Below, one piece after another: positions 19,001 through 27,993 of a stretch of DNA of 64,000 nt. The DNA is from Streptomyces sp. NBC_00691. Lineage in GTDB: Bacteria; Actinomycetota; Actinomycetes; Streptomycetales; Streptomycetaceae. The translations under genes and the position numbers were made by a program. Under the pieces are notes generated by a model that saw only the letters and a program-made list of their open reading frames with translations, made no database searches and was not told the origin of the DNA. Within the stretch, counting starts at the first letter, position 1. Each line of letters opens with the position of its first letter. The stretch is from contig NZ_CP109007.1 of assembly GCF_036226665.1 (NCBI RefSeq), positions 6,696,001 through 6,760,000 of the forward strand, given 5' to 3'.

Positions 19001-21263
19001 CCGACGTCGCCTTGGACTTGACCACGTCACCGGTCAGCCGCAGCGTGCCGTTCACCGGCACGGTCACCAGGGACGGCCTGCCACCGAAGGTGAAGTCGGA
19101 CGACGCGCGGAACGCGGTGTTCGCCAACCCGTTCGCGTCCACACCTGCCGGCAGGTCGGTGTAGGTGATCGCCGGGTCCCATGCCACGGTGTCGTACCTG
19201 CCGTCCAGAACGGACTGCGTGCGGAAGTAGAGCGCGTCGCCCTTCTTCACCGGGACCGACTCCACATGGCCCGGGGTGAACTCGGAGTGGTCGTCGGGGC
19301 CGATCCGCTGCGACCACAGCTCGGCGTCCTTGTGCTGGACGGTGACCCGCACGCCGTCGGCCTTGGTGTAGGCCGCCCGTTCCGGGGAGGGATCCTGGGT
19401 CAGCCGCACGCCGCCGTCCACGCGGACGGTGCCGTCGAACGGCGCGACCCAGCGGCGCACCGTGTCGAGGAGCGGCGAGTTGTCCACCTGCTGGTTGAAC
19501 TGCGCGGTCTGGTCGCCGACGATCTGACCGGTCACCGCGCCGCCCCCGATCGGCGCCGGGGTGCGGGTGGAGTCCGCGCTGTAGGCGGGCTGCCCCTGGG
19601 CGTCGAGGTAGCCGAACAGCACACCGCCGTTGTTCACCAGGTCGGTGATGCCGTCGCCGTTGACGTCGCTGAAGAACCGGTCCGAGGTGGTCGTGGTGCC
19701 CACGAAGTCCAGCTGGGCCGAGGTGGTGAGGACGTACGACTCGACGCCGATGGTGCCGGAGAGGGTGCGCTCGGTCGAGATTCCCGGGAGGCCGGCGAGT
19801 CTGACCGGCGTGTCGCCGAACTTCGGCTCACCCCCCGGTGCGGCCAGATTGGGCCGGTAGAACACCTCGTCGTTCTTGCGGAACACCTTGTCCGGAAGGT
19901 TGTCGCCGTTCACGTCGGTCAGCGTGGACAGGCCGTCGGACCGGCCCGCGCTGAACCCGACCTTCAACCCGACGGCACCCTCCTTGGTCGGCAGACCCTG
20001 CACGTTGTAGCCCGCGAACAGGTGCGCGCCGAAGCCGGCCGACGTGTTCGCCGAGATGGCGCTGGCCTCGCCTTCGCGGATGTTCACCCCGAGGTCGTCG
20101 TCCGGCACCGACCAACCCGCCGCGCCGGCGAAGGCGTTGTAGGCGCCCGACGGGTCACGCACGTCGTCGAAGTAGTCGAAGGTGTGGGTGTGGAACAGCT
20201 GGTTGCTCTCGCTGAACTGCGACACCGAGGTGAGCAGCGTCTTCGCGAACGCCCCGGTCCGGTAGTTCAGCTCGTAGGCACGGATCAGCCGGTCGTCCAG
20301 CTTGACCTCGACGCGCCGCAGCAGGTCGGCCGTGACCTTCTTGAACCCGTACCTGGCGTCGATCCGCACGTCCGCCCGGCGGGGCTCGCCGCGCTCGCGG
20401 TCCCGGACGAACGTCACCGAGTACCTGCCGTCGGTGTCGCCGCGGCCGGTGTAGGTGATCTTCCGCGGGTACAGCTCGCTGCCCGGCACCGCGGAGTCCG
20501 CCGTGCCGCCGTCGGACACCTTGGCGTACCGGTAGCGCAGGACGTTGTCGTTTCCGTCGCGGACCTCCCGCGCCGCCCAGGTGGCGACGCGACCCGTGCC
20601 GTCGGCGAGCGTGCTGTCGGCCGTGCCGCCGAAGAGGGTGCGGACACCCCGCTTGTCGGTGACCTCCCACCAGTAGTTCGTGGGGCTGTCGCCGTGGCGC
20701 ACGATCCGGTCGAACCGGCCCTCCACCCGGGAGTGGAACACCTTCTCGGCGGTGCGTGCCCGCAACGTGCTCCGGTGCGCCACCGGGGTCAGCTGCTCGC
20801 CGTTGAGCAGATAGCTCTCGGTCTCCAGTCCGGCGTCGTAGCGCGGCACACCCCACCGGGTGTCGACCGTGACCATCGGGGTGGTGACGTCCCACCCGAC
20901 GCCGAGCCACCCGCTCGTCCCCGACGAGTTGTAGGTGACGGCCAGCTTCGGCTCCAGGCCGGCACGGCCCTTCGGCACCTCCAGCGGGTACGAAAGCCGC
21001 GCCTCACCGCTGTTGTTCGCCGTGGGCGGCTCGACCAGGTTCACCCCGGAGCCGGGGTCGGCCGCCTTGATGTCCTTGATCTGGTTCGGGTCGAACGACG
21101 TGCCCTCGGGGTGCTCGGGGCTCTGCACCGCCGAGTCCGCACCCGTCCGAGGTGCCGCCGCCGTGGCGAACTCGGGCGGCACGACGCCCAGCGCCGGTAA
21201 CGCGACGACCATGGCCACCAGCACACTCTTGACGCGCGCACGAGCCGACGCGAGGACGATCAT
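13020..21263 (-). CDS. Giant secreted SpvB/TcB-TcC-type RHS protein with C-terminal polymorphic toxin (type 44-like) domain
   Basis: 2747 residues from ATG 21263, which has AGGGGG upstream. Domains in order: Sec signal peptide (about 1-36, KSVLVAMVVALPALGVV core); SpvB domain from residue ~75 (NNSGEARLSYPLEVPKGR); TcB-like beta-propeller region with six FG-GAP/VCBS Ca-binding motifs (DVNGDNLPD near 447, DVNGDGITD near 534, DLNGDLYPD, DINGDGLPD, DVNGDGLTD, DVDGDGLAD near 1388); numerous RHS/YD repeats (YDYARVK, YGYDDLNRLTSA, YTYDAEDRRLATL); RHS core ending at about 2553 (GKELDSETGLNYHGARYY, then DPTGR); and a variable ~190-residue tip. The tip carries RTGGPWDHKGEV and NAHYGYVGTAAGF, which I associate with polymorphic toxin type 44; this is the least certain call. 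GC content looks lower than in the flanking genes. No immunity gene follows: the 63 bp beyond the stop hold only a terminator. It lies between the pyrimidine operon and the NCS1 permease, suggesting insertion. Confidence 0.88.
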   Translation of the reverse strand: MIVLASARARVKSVLVAMVVALPALGVVPPEFATAAAPRTGADSAVQSPEHPEGTSFDPNQIKDIKAADPGSGVNLVEPPTANNSGEARLSYPLEVPKGRAGLEPKLAVTYNSSGTSGWLGVGWDVTTPMVTVDTRWGVPRYDAGLETESYLLNGEQLTPVAHRSTLRARTAEKVFHSRVEGRFDRIVRHGDSPTNYWWEVTDKRGVRTLFGGTADSTLADGTGRVATWAAREVRDGNDNVLRYRYAKVSDGGTADSAVPGSELYPRKITYTGRGDTDGRYSVTFVRDRERGEPRRADVRIDARYGFKKVTADLLRRVEVKLDDRLIRAYELNYRTGAFAKTLLTSVSQFSESNQLFHTHTFDYFDDVRDPSGAYNAFAGAAGWSVPDDDLGVNIREGEASAISANTSAGFGAHLFAGYNVQGLPTKEGAVGLKVGFSAGRSDGLSTLTDVNGDNLPDKVFRKNDEVFYRPNLAAPGGEPKFGDTPVRLAGLPGISTERTLSGTIGVESYVLTTSAQLDFVGTTTTSDRFFSDVNGDGITDLVNNGGVLFGYLDAQGQPAYSADSTRTPAPIGGGAVTGQIVGDQTAQFNQQVDNSPLLDTVRRWVAPFDGTVRVDGGVRLTQDPSPERAAYTKADGVRVTVQHKDAELWSQRIGPDDHSEFTPGHVESVPVKKGDALYFRTQSVLDGRYDTVAWDPAITYTDLPAGVDANGLANTAFRASSDFTFGGRPSLVTVPVNGTLRLTGDVVKSKATSDDVTVVIEKGNGVHPGTEVFRKVLPAASTGTSAIDLSIPVRTFEKMSWKLKTDSPIDVSAVSWAPKAHYTAAQGVESVVDAKGDPTLVITPPYDMTMFPADTLTAPQQSYKATRTGQLKVRPKVSFNFNLLGDAKIALTVKKRGGQLLGKRIFQAKDTSPFGGPNLDLTVPVTAGDELYIDYSTAETGLLGLLVEQSASVTYDVTSSWPAFTPAPSALHGSVGQGAFAQPYRGWGVIGYQGNRDRAAQPLKQAELTLDQSFKDALPKEPKEADVAPFAAKPRLAMPRLAVFAPVPAKGGWAAQDESSWITSAMATSSRLGADTIDIVTDADVAGDRAVMRRGVTGQVSATLAAGPFGGTVVGGITAGSVDYLDLNGDLYPDVVGAKEVQFSDMTGALGATRGTLGGNVREADNVSGNVSLSAGSETATIASALGMAAPDAGTSANTASTGAVQPSLGIGGSLGGGESDARVDLIDINGDGLPDKVYGDGDAQLNLGYSFAAREPWSAGPINDASTRNVGVSLGFNVDRYGFAGGVSAELGTSFTRASMTDVNGDGLTDRVFTDGDNPIKVAVNTGTGFTAPAPFRGGFTEIAVDKNASLGAGVYFTVGLPTPVGVFVFNPGASASTGISRAETILRDVDGDGLADHVRSTRDSEMLVATNKTGRTNLLRSVSRPMGARIDLDYARTGNTQAMPESRWVLSRTMVFDGRTGDGADTRRTAYRYENGRYDRSEREFRGFGKVVTEVRDPGADDALYRSVTDEYRTDSVYTRGLLARTLTADGAGRPFTEIVNTFQLRDIATGEAADPASTTASVFPQPTRVDTRFHEGAQEPAKSTHTVMTYDEYGNLTGSFDAGDEGVEDDVRTDFGYTTSDPACRDRNLVGTAWSVSRRAVATDTSLQRREATVDCATGALRQIREYVNRTDIAVTDLEYHPDGNLRSVTRPANESGQRYRLEYGYDPVVGVHIESVVDSFGYRSATTHNLLYGLPERSTDQNDQPLTRSYDSVGRLDTVTGPYEAGSDQVTVDYEYHPEAAVPYATTRNLDRDVGGVRGDTIDTVTFGDGLKRVLQTKKDASVAASPGAAPQPVMTVSGRLTFDFLGRTTETYYPVTEPKGAANTTFNAAFDTVAPTKNSFDVLDRPVRTVRPDGTSTTDAYGFGPDRAGVTRFERTATDAEGRQRRIYTGIRDTTAAVKEFSGSTPVWTSYAYDPLDRITTITDDGNNVTRAEYDGLGRRTVYDNPDAGRTETRYDLAGNVTAKITANLRAAGRTIEYDYDYARVKAVRYPTFPANDVTYSYGAPGAADNTASRITEVRDAAGTITRGYGPLGELTRETRTISAAGGTPRTFTTTWRYDTFNRVLQLTYPDSEVLTYAYDSGGQVTRATGAKGGTDHTYLERLDYDKFGQRTLQETGNGVRTAYTYDAEDRRLATLRSEAADGPVFQDMSYAYDDAGNVTSLANSAPRNAVIGGPSSQSYGYDDLNRLTSASGRYTDRNDKANTYTLTLGHDSVGNTTSKSQLHEITGGVPAFPVGTGAPGPIEPVDDPSNPADVQDRTSYDYGYTYDGDKPHAPSRVGPVTQAYDADGNLTATVNTAAAGKRRQYVWDEENRLACNQDTLTTTVEQSPAGCADATVSYVYDAAGERVVKKGESLSLYPNRNYSERDGTGYKHVFIGETRLTTTTVAEGAENTRSYFHTDHLGSSGYVTDASGAVTEHLEYFASGETWVEERAGQADTPYRFTGKELDSETGLNYHGARYYNPRTQLWASTDPALPEYLDTKLAGGISEPRNLAAYTYAHNNPVKLVDPTGRAPEAASPYETIKNYMAGEMWGNSRSEQVREIRSLNMDPSRARWLKPGYWGNKKEAAGLWKELVRTGGPWDHKGEVRARNGGKEFDWTDISGSAEATGHELQIRDDFWSNAHYGYVGTAAGFGRLILQGAAMGVDLWENQDLSKADIEAIGFGIDLFDTYGYDVTPEILHAEILRNWEIMEVMGVVRKRQ

Positions 21264-21301
21264 GCCCCCGACCCCCTCTGGAGACTGAACTCGACCTGGG
21301 A

Positions 21302-21386
21302 CACGGAACGTTCCGTGGAACCGCGGCCGTGAACCCACCCCGGCGACCGCGCGTTGAACGTACACGTTCAAAAAGATCGCGGACAA
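21302..21386 (-). promoter_or_regulatory. Promoter region of the RHS gene with two palindromes
   Basis: On the minus strand TTGTCC (21386-21381), an 18-bp spacer and TACGTT (21362-21357) form a good vegetative promoter. The -10 lies inside TTGAACG-TACA-CGTTCAA (21354-21371), an exact inverted repeat. A second, perfect 16-bp palindrome CACGGAACGTTCCGTG (21302-21317) lies about 35-50 bp downstream of the predicted start site, in the ~87-nt leader. The shared GAACG half-site suggests one regulator binding both. The rest of the gap up to 21612 shows no recognisable gene. Confidence 0.5.
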
Positions 21387-21612
21387 GGTCGATGATCGGA
21401 CACCGGACCGCCGGGGCCCGCCGGTCGCGGAGGAGGCCGGGGCCCTCCTGGCCGAGATCCTCCTGCCGGGCCACCTGCCGGTCGTCCGCCGATCCGTCGC
21501 GCACGAGCAGCCGACATCGTCCGCGGCCCGGGCCCGCAGGCTCCGGCAGCGCGGACTCCGCCGGGCGCCCCGCCGGGGTTTCGGCCGTCCTCGGCGTCGT
21601 CCTCCCGCTGGA

Positions 21613-21618
21613 TACGAT
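21613..21618 (+). promoter_or_regulatory. -10 hexamer of the leaderless GNAT gene
   Basis: TACGAT ends 6 nt before ATG 21625, and there is no ribosome-binding site. Confidence 0.45.
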
Positions 21619-21624
21619 CAGCCG

Positions 21625-22188
21625 ATGAACCCCACCGACCTGATCGAGGCTCCCGCCACGCCGACCGCCCCCGCTCTCCTCCTCCGCCCCTGGCACGTCG
21701 ACGATGTGGCGGAGCTGGTCGAGGCCTACCGGGATCCCGCGCTGGGCCGGTGGGCGATCTCGGCGATCGGGACCGAGGACGACGGACTGGCGTGGGTCCG
21801 GGCGCAGGAGCAGGCGCGTGCGACGGGCGGGCGGCTCGGCTTCGCCGTCGTCGAGGCGCCGTTCGGCGCGGAGCCGCGGCGGCTCGCGGGCGGGGTCGTA
21901 CTCAAGGAGGTCGCCCCCGGCAGGCCGTCCGCCGAGGTCGGCTACTGGACGGTGGCACGGGCCCGTGGGCGGGGTGTGGCGCCCCGGGCCCTGGCAGCCC
22001 TCACCGCCTGGGCGTTCGACACCTTCCGGGCCGACGGCCTGGAACGCCTCGAACTCCTCCACCAGTCCGACAACGAGGCCTCCTGCCGCGTCGCGGAGAA
22101 ATGCGGCTACCCGTTCGCCCGGATCCTGCCGGCGACGCCCCCCGCCTTCCCGCTGGACGGCCATCTGCACGTACGCGGACCGTCGTAG
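21625..22188 (+). CDS. GNAT-family N-acetyltransferase (RimJ/RimL-like)
   Basis: 187 residues. The GNAT core is visible: LLLRPWHVDDVAELVEAYRDPALGRW (beta1-alpha1), FAVVEAPFG, VGYWTVARARGRGVAPRALAALTAWAF (the acetyl-CoA pyrophosphate loop, RGRGVA), and the C-terminal LERLELLHQSDNEASCRVAEKCGY segment shared by RimJ/RimL proteins. The substrate, perhaps a ribosomal protein N-terminus or a small amine, is unknown. It lies between the RHS gene and the NCS1 permease, transcribed away from the RHS gene. Confidence 0.82.
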   Translation: MNPTDLIEAPATPTAPALLLRPWHVDDVAELVEAYRDPALGRWAISAIGTEDDGLAWVRAQEQARATGGRLGFAVVEAPFGAEPRRLAGGVVLKEVAPGRPSAEVGYWTVARARGRGVAPRALAALTAWAFDTFRADGLERLELLHQSDNEASCRVAEKCGYPFARILPATPPAFPLDGHLHVRGPS

Positions 22189-22275
22189 CCGCCTCGCGGC
22201 GTCCGCCGTGGTGCCGGGGGTCTACCCGCGTCGCGCACCGAGTGGAAGAATCGGCCCCCGGCTCCTTGGCCACAA

Positions 22276-22294
22276 GTGGTCCTTGACAGACCAC
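22276..22294 (+). promoter_or_regulatory. Inverted repeat containing a TTGACA -35 box upstream of the NCS1 permease
   Basis: GTGGTC (22276-22281) and GACCAC (22289-22294) flank CTTGACA, so TTGACA (22283-22288) sits inside the repeat. It lies about 90 bp before ATG 22381. The -10 region 18 bp downstream is poor, consistent with a regulated promoter. Confidence 0.4.
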
Positions 22295-22380
22295 GACGGA
22301 GCCGATCCGGCATGGCACCCCGCGCCCGCTCCGGGCGACACCTCGTTCCGTCCTCCCCGCCGAACGAAGGGTTCCTCCGT

Positions 22381-23931
<1,551 letters not shown>

Positions 23932-24889
23932 GGTAGGAGCGCACCCGGGTGTTCACGGCGGGGGTGTCGGTCGCGCACTCCTTGCCGTAGGACACCAGAC
24001 CGACGACGTACGGCCGCCCCCGGACCGTCCGGACCAGCGGGCCACCGGAGTCGTACTGGCAGGTGTCCCGGCCGGGGGCGTAGGTGCAGATCTGGGTGGG
24101 GGCGATCTGCGCCATGCCCCGGCTCGCGCAAGCCGCGTTGCTCATGGTGGAGAGGGCCACGGTCCGCAGCACGTCGGACGTGCGGCCGCCGAACGAGGTG
24201 GTGCCCCAGCCCGGCACCTCGACCTGGGTGCCGTCGACACCGGGCGCGGAGGTCACGGGCAGCCCGATGGGGCGCACGTCACGATTGAGGGCGAGCGGTT
24301 CGGCGAGCTCGACCAGGGCGATGTCGTTCCGCTGGGTGCCGGGGTCGTAGTCAGGATGCGGGACGAAGCGGGCGGGCGAGGCCAGAACCGCGTGCGGACT
24401 GTCGGCCCCGGTCGTCAGGTCGTGGTCGCCCAGCAGCACCCCCACCCGCGTCGGATCGCTGTACGAGCCCGTCAGACAGTGGGCGGCGGTGAGGACGTAC
24501 CGGTCGCCGATCAGCGCGCCACCGCACATCACCCGCCGTTCGAGGACGTCCACGAGTCCCGCCATGAAGGGGTACTGATGGGGCCGTGCCTCCTGCCCGC
24601 CGACCACCGCCTGCGCGGGTGGCGCGATCCCGAGCGGGACCACCGTGAGCACCGCGCCCGCGACCGCCGCCAGCAACCTCTTCGCCCGTGCCACCTGATC
24701 TCCGTACCGTCGATGCCGTGTTCCCGGGGCCGAGGGAGTGCGGAGACGTTTCCGCACGTCCACCGCACGCCGTTCCGGCCCGCACGGGCTCAACGACGCG
24801 GGCCGGATACGGTCACCTGCCGACGGGGCCGGACCGGTGACCCGCCGCCGTGACCGGCCGCGCGTGGCACCCCGGCCACCCCCGGCGGG

Positions 24890-25777
24890 TCAGCCGTCGG
24901 CGTCCGGGGCCCAGCCGGGGACGTGCGCCGCCGCGGCCGCGTCCCAGGCCGGGGCACCACCGGGGAAGGGCCAGGCCCGGGTGCGGTCGTACCCGCTGAT
25001 GATCGCGGTCAGTTCGTCGGCGAGACCGCGGCTCTGGTGCGCGATCCGCGACGCGGCGAGCGGCCCCTCCAGGGCGGCGACCCGCTTCTCGTACTCCTCC
25101 ACAGGACGGGCGGAGAGGCGCGCCACCCACGTGGCGTCCACGACCGCCCGCGAAAGGATCAGCACCTCCGGTCGCCCGCCCTCCGCGAGCGCCGCCGTCA
25201 CGCGGTCGTGGCCGTCGAGCACCACGGGGGAGTGGAACCCGCTGATCCACCAGGCGAACACCGGAGGCAGGACACCCTCCCGGTACTGCCGGCGGTACGC
25301 CTTCACCCGCGGCGCCCCGGGGTCCGACAGCGCCCGCAGCGGCAGCAGGTCGCGCGCGTCCTCCGGCGGATCCCCGTATCCGAACCAGGTCAGATGCCCC
25401 CGGTCCGGATCGTGGGCGAGGAGCGTGGGCCAGTTGACAGCGTTGAACCACCGGTGGACGTCCGGGAGCAGCAGCCACTCGCCCGCGTGGAGCGGGCCGC
25501 CGGCGGCCCCGCGCAACTCCGCCTCCGCGTGCGCGGCCCAGCGCTCCCGCCACGCCGGCGACCCCGGCGCCGCGAACTCGGCCGCCGCACGGGCCCGTTC
25601 GGCCCGCAGTGGGGCGAGCGGGGAGGCGTACCGGCCGGTGCGCGCGTAGTGCAGGCCGCGGTGGGTGGCCCGCTGGCGGGCGAAGAGGACCGGGGTGGTG
25701 CCCTGCATCAGCACCAGGCGCCGCCCGTCGGCGCACTCCATCCGCAACCCCGGCTTCCCCGGCCCCTCGACGCGCAT
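24890..25777 (-). CDS. Unknown protein with a ParB/sulfiredoxin-like motif
   Basis: 295 residues, cytoplasmic. Most of the protein has no recognisable signature. Around residues 165-205 the pattern KAYRRQYREGVLPPVFAWW, then VVLDGHDRVTAALAEGG, resembles the ParB/Srx fold (R-x-x-Y-x-x-G-x-hh-P-hhh, then DGHHRhxAA), found in ParB proteins and in some nucleases and ATP-using enzymes. A partition role is unlikely because there is no HTH and no ParA. ATG 25777 follows TAGGGT (25789-25784) by 6 nt, so the mRNA is probably leaderless. It is unrelated in function to its neighbours as far as can be seen. Confidence 0.65.
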   Translation of the reverse strand: MRVEGPGKPGLRMECADGRRLVLMQGTTPVLFARQRATHRGLHYARTGRYASPLAPLRAERARAAAEFAAPGSPAWRERWAAHAEAELRGAAGGPLHAGEWLLLPDVHRWFNAVNWPTLLAHDPDRGHLTWFGYGDPPEDARDLLPLRALSDPGAPRVKAYRRQYREGVLPPVFAWWISGFHSPVVLDGHDRVTAALAEGGRPEVLILSRAVVDATWVARLSARPVEEYEKRVAALEGPLAASRIAHQSRGLADELTAIISGYDRTRAWPFPGGAPAWDAAAAAHVPGWAPDADG

Positions 25778-25913
25778 GACGCCACCCTACGCAGTGCGCC
25801 CGGCAGGACGGCGGGGGCACGGACGGCGCGGGGCCCGGACGGTCCGGGAGCCGGACGGCGCGGGCCCCGGACGGCTGGGGGCCCGGGCAGCGCCCCGGCG
25901 CCCCGCTCCGCGG

Positions 25914-26981
25914 CTACGGAACCCGCCCCGTCCACTCCGCCGTCCCGAACTTGGTCTCCGCGAGCGCCTTCGCCCGTGTCAGCTCGTCCTCCGTGACATG
26001 GCCCTCCGACAGGCCGTACCGGCTCCGGAAGGAGGCGATCATCCGCTCGATCACCGTCTCGCGCGGCAGGCCCGTCTGACGCCGCAGCGGGTCCACCCGC
26101 TTCTTCGCGCTCTTCGTCCCCTTGTCGGAGAGCTTCTCGCGGCCGATCCGCAGCACCTCCGTCATCTTGTCGGCGTCGATGTCGTACGCCATCGTCACGT
26201 GGTGCAGGACCGCCCCCTGGCCCGTCACCATCCGCTTCTGCGCCGCACCCGCGATCTTGCCCGCGTCCGTGGCGATGTCGTTGAGGGGCTGGTACCAGGC
26301 CCGGATGCCCATGTCGCCGAGCGCGCCGAGGACCCAGTCGTCGAGGTAGGCATAGCTGTCGGTGAAGGACAGGCCCTGCACGAGGGCATCGGGCACGGAC
26401 AGCGAGTACGTGATCGTGTTGCCCGGCTCGATGAACATGGCCCCGCCGCCGCTGATCCGGCGCACCACCTGGATGCCGTGCCGCTCGGCCGCTTCCGGGT
26501 CGACCTCGTTGCGGAGGGACTGGAAGCTGCCGATGACCACCGCGGGGGCGCCCCACTCCCAGACCCGCAGCGTCGGCGGCCGGTGGCCCGCGGCGACCTC
26601 GGCCGTGATCACCTCGTCGAGCGCCATGTGCAGCGCGGGGGACTGCGGCGGCTCGTGGATCAGCTGCCAGTCGTAGTCGGTCCAGTCCGTGGCATGGGCG
26701 AGCGCCCGGCGGACCGCGATCCCGACGCCCTCCGCCGTCAGCCCGAACATCTGCGTGCCCGGCGGCAGAGCCGCTTCGATCCGCGCGGCGAGCCCGGAGG
26801 CGTCGGTGTCGACCGGCGCGCCCTCCAGGGCCCGGTCGATCGCCAGGATCGCCTCGTCCGGTTCGAGGAAGAAGTCGCCCGCGACCCGGACGTTCCGCAG
26901 GACCCCGTCCTCGGCGTCGAGGTCGACGACCACCAGCTTCCCGCCGGGAACCTTGTACTCACCGTGGAACGCGCCGTGCAC
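25914..26981 (-). CDS. lplA: Lipoate-protein ligase, circularly permuted form
   Basis: 355 residues. It activates lipoate with ATP and transfers it to E2/GcvH lysines in the cytoplasm. The small accessory domain comes first (GEYKVPGGKLVVVDLDAEDG, residues ~7-85). The catalytic domain follows, with the lipoate-binding RRISGGGAMFIEPGNTITYS and the conserved Lys in DAGKIAGAAQKR. This order is reversed relative to E. coli LplA. A circularly permuted ligase is known from S. coelicolor (recalled, not checked). GTG 26981 has AAGGAGGG 6 nt upstream. It acts as a salvage route alongside LipA/LipB encoded elsewhere. Confidence 0.93.
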   Translation of the reverse strand: MHGAFHGEYKVPGGKLVVVDLDAEDGVLRNVRVAGDFFLEPDEAILAIDRALEGAPVDTDASGLAARIEAALPPGTQMFGLTAEGVGIAVRRALAHATDWTDYDWQLIHEPPQSPALHMALDEVITAEVAAGHRPPTLRVWEWGAPAVVIGSFQSLRNEVDPEAAERHGIQVVRRISGGGAMFIEPGNTITYSLSVPDALVQGLSFTDSYAYLDDWVLGALGDMGIRAWYQPLNDIATDAGKIAGAAQKRMVTGQGAVLHHVTMAYDIDADKMTEVLRIGREKLSDKGTKSAKKRVDPLRRQTGLPRETVIERMIASFRSRYGLSEGHVTEDELTRAKALAETKFGTAEWTGRVP

Positions 26982-27093
26982 GGAACCCTCCTTGCATGTA
27001 AGGGGTGAACTCGGCCAAAGGGTACCCCCCGGGGAAACAGAGGGTGACGAATCCGCCGGTCCGCCTGTCAGCGCCCCGTGCTTAGCTGGACGC

Positions 27094-27930
27094 ATGAGTG
27101 AAGAGTTCCTTGACCTTGTCCTGGCCGGCCGTACGACCGAGGTGGAGGAGGCGGTCCGCAAGGCGGCCGCCGCCGAGATCATGCCGCGCTTCCGGCAGCT
27201 CGCCGCCGACGACATCGTCGAGAAGAACGGTCCGCACGACCTGGTCACCGTCGCCGACCGGGCAGCCGAGGCCCATCTCACGGAGTCCCTGACCGCCCTG
27301 CTCCCCGGCTCGGTGGTGGTCGGCGAGGAGGCGGTCCACGCCGACCCCGCCGTCTACGACGCCCTGCGCGGCGACGCCCCCGTCTGGATCGTCGACCCCG
27401 TCGACGGCACCCGCCAGTTCGTCCACGGCGACCCCGGCTTCTGCACCCTCGTCGCGCTCGCCCGGCACGGCGAACTGCTCGCCTCCTGGACGTACGCCCC
27501 CGCCCTCGACGAGTTCGCCGTGGCCGTGCGCGGCCGGGGCGCCACGCTCAACGGGCTCCCGCTGCACGCCGGTTCGCCCGCCCCCGGCGAGGTCCTCGAG
27601 GTCGCCACCTCGCACCCCGACTACACCACCCCGGACCAGAAGCGCGCCCTGCTCGGCCTGGTCGCCGAGGGGATCGCCCCCCGGCCCTGCGGTTCCGCGG
27701 GGCTCGAGTACCTGGCCGTCGCACGCGGCGCGCTCGCGGCCACCGCCTTCTCCTGGGAGTACGCGTGGGACCACGCGGCCGGACTGCTGCTCGTCACCGA
27801 GGCGGGCGGCACGCACACCACCCTCGCGGGCGAGCCGTTCAGGATCACCGGCGGGAACGCGCTGCCGTTCACCGCGGCCCGGGACGCGGCGACCGCGAAC
27901 CGGATTCTCGGCCTCCTCAGGGGCCGATGA
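27094..27930 (+). CDS. Inositol-monophosphatase-family phosphatase
   Basis: 278 residues, Mg-dependent phosphatase fold. Metal ligands are at VVGEEAVHAD, at WIVDPVDGTRQFVHGDPGFCTLVAL (the DPVDGT signature), and at the C-terminal EYAWDHAAGLLLVTEAGG. The family includes inositol-1-phosphatase, histidinol-phosphatase (HisN) and CysQ; the exact substrate cannot be assigned. ATG 27094 lacks a ribosome-binding site. TTAGCT lies 6 nt upstream, a weaker match to a leaderless arrangement. It is divergent from lplA with about 110 bp between starts. Confidence 0.85.
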   Translation: MSEEFLDLVLAGRTTEVEEAVRKAAAAEIMPRFRQLAADDIVEKNGPHDLVTVADRAAEAHLTESLTALLPGSVVVGEEAVHADPAVYDALRGDAPVWIVDPVDGTRQFVHGDPGFCTLVALARHGELLASWTYAPALDEFAVAVRGRGATLNGLPLHAGSPAPGEVLEVATSHPDYTTPDQKRALLGLVAEGIAPRPCGSAGLEYLAVARGALAATAFSWEYAWDHAAGLLLVTEAGGTHTTLAGEPFRITGGNALPFTAARDAATANRILGLLRGR

Positions 27931-27993
27931 GGGCCCCGGAACCACCGGCCTATCCTGGGAGACCTGGCCGTCGGCTGACGAAGGAGTCCGAAG

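Noticed and set aside
15918..21200. A 1760-codon open frame on the plus strand opposite the RHS gene
   Set aside because: It is a by-product of very high GC: the sequence is rich in Arg, Gly, Val and Asp with no domain, while the minus strand shows clear SpvB, FG-GAP and RHS motifs.
21354..21371. LexA box at the RHS promoter
   Set aside because: The GAAC and GTTC arms are separated by 6 bases, not the 4 required for the Gram-positive SOS box, so the site was reported only as an unidentified palindrome.
21372..21612. Possible gene remnant between the RHS promoter and the GNAT gene
   Set aside because: One plus-strand frame is open for part of the way and has a helical look, but it has no start, no motif and no recognisable relative.
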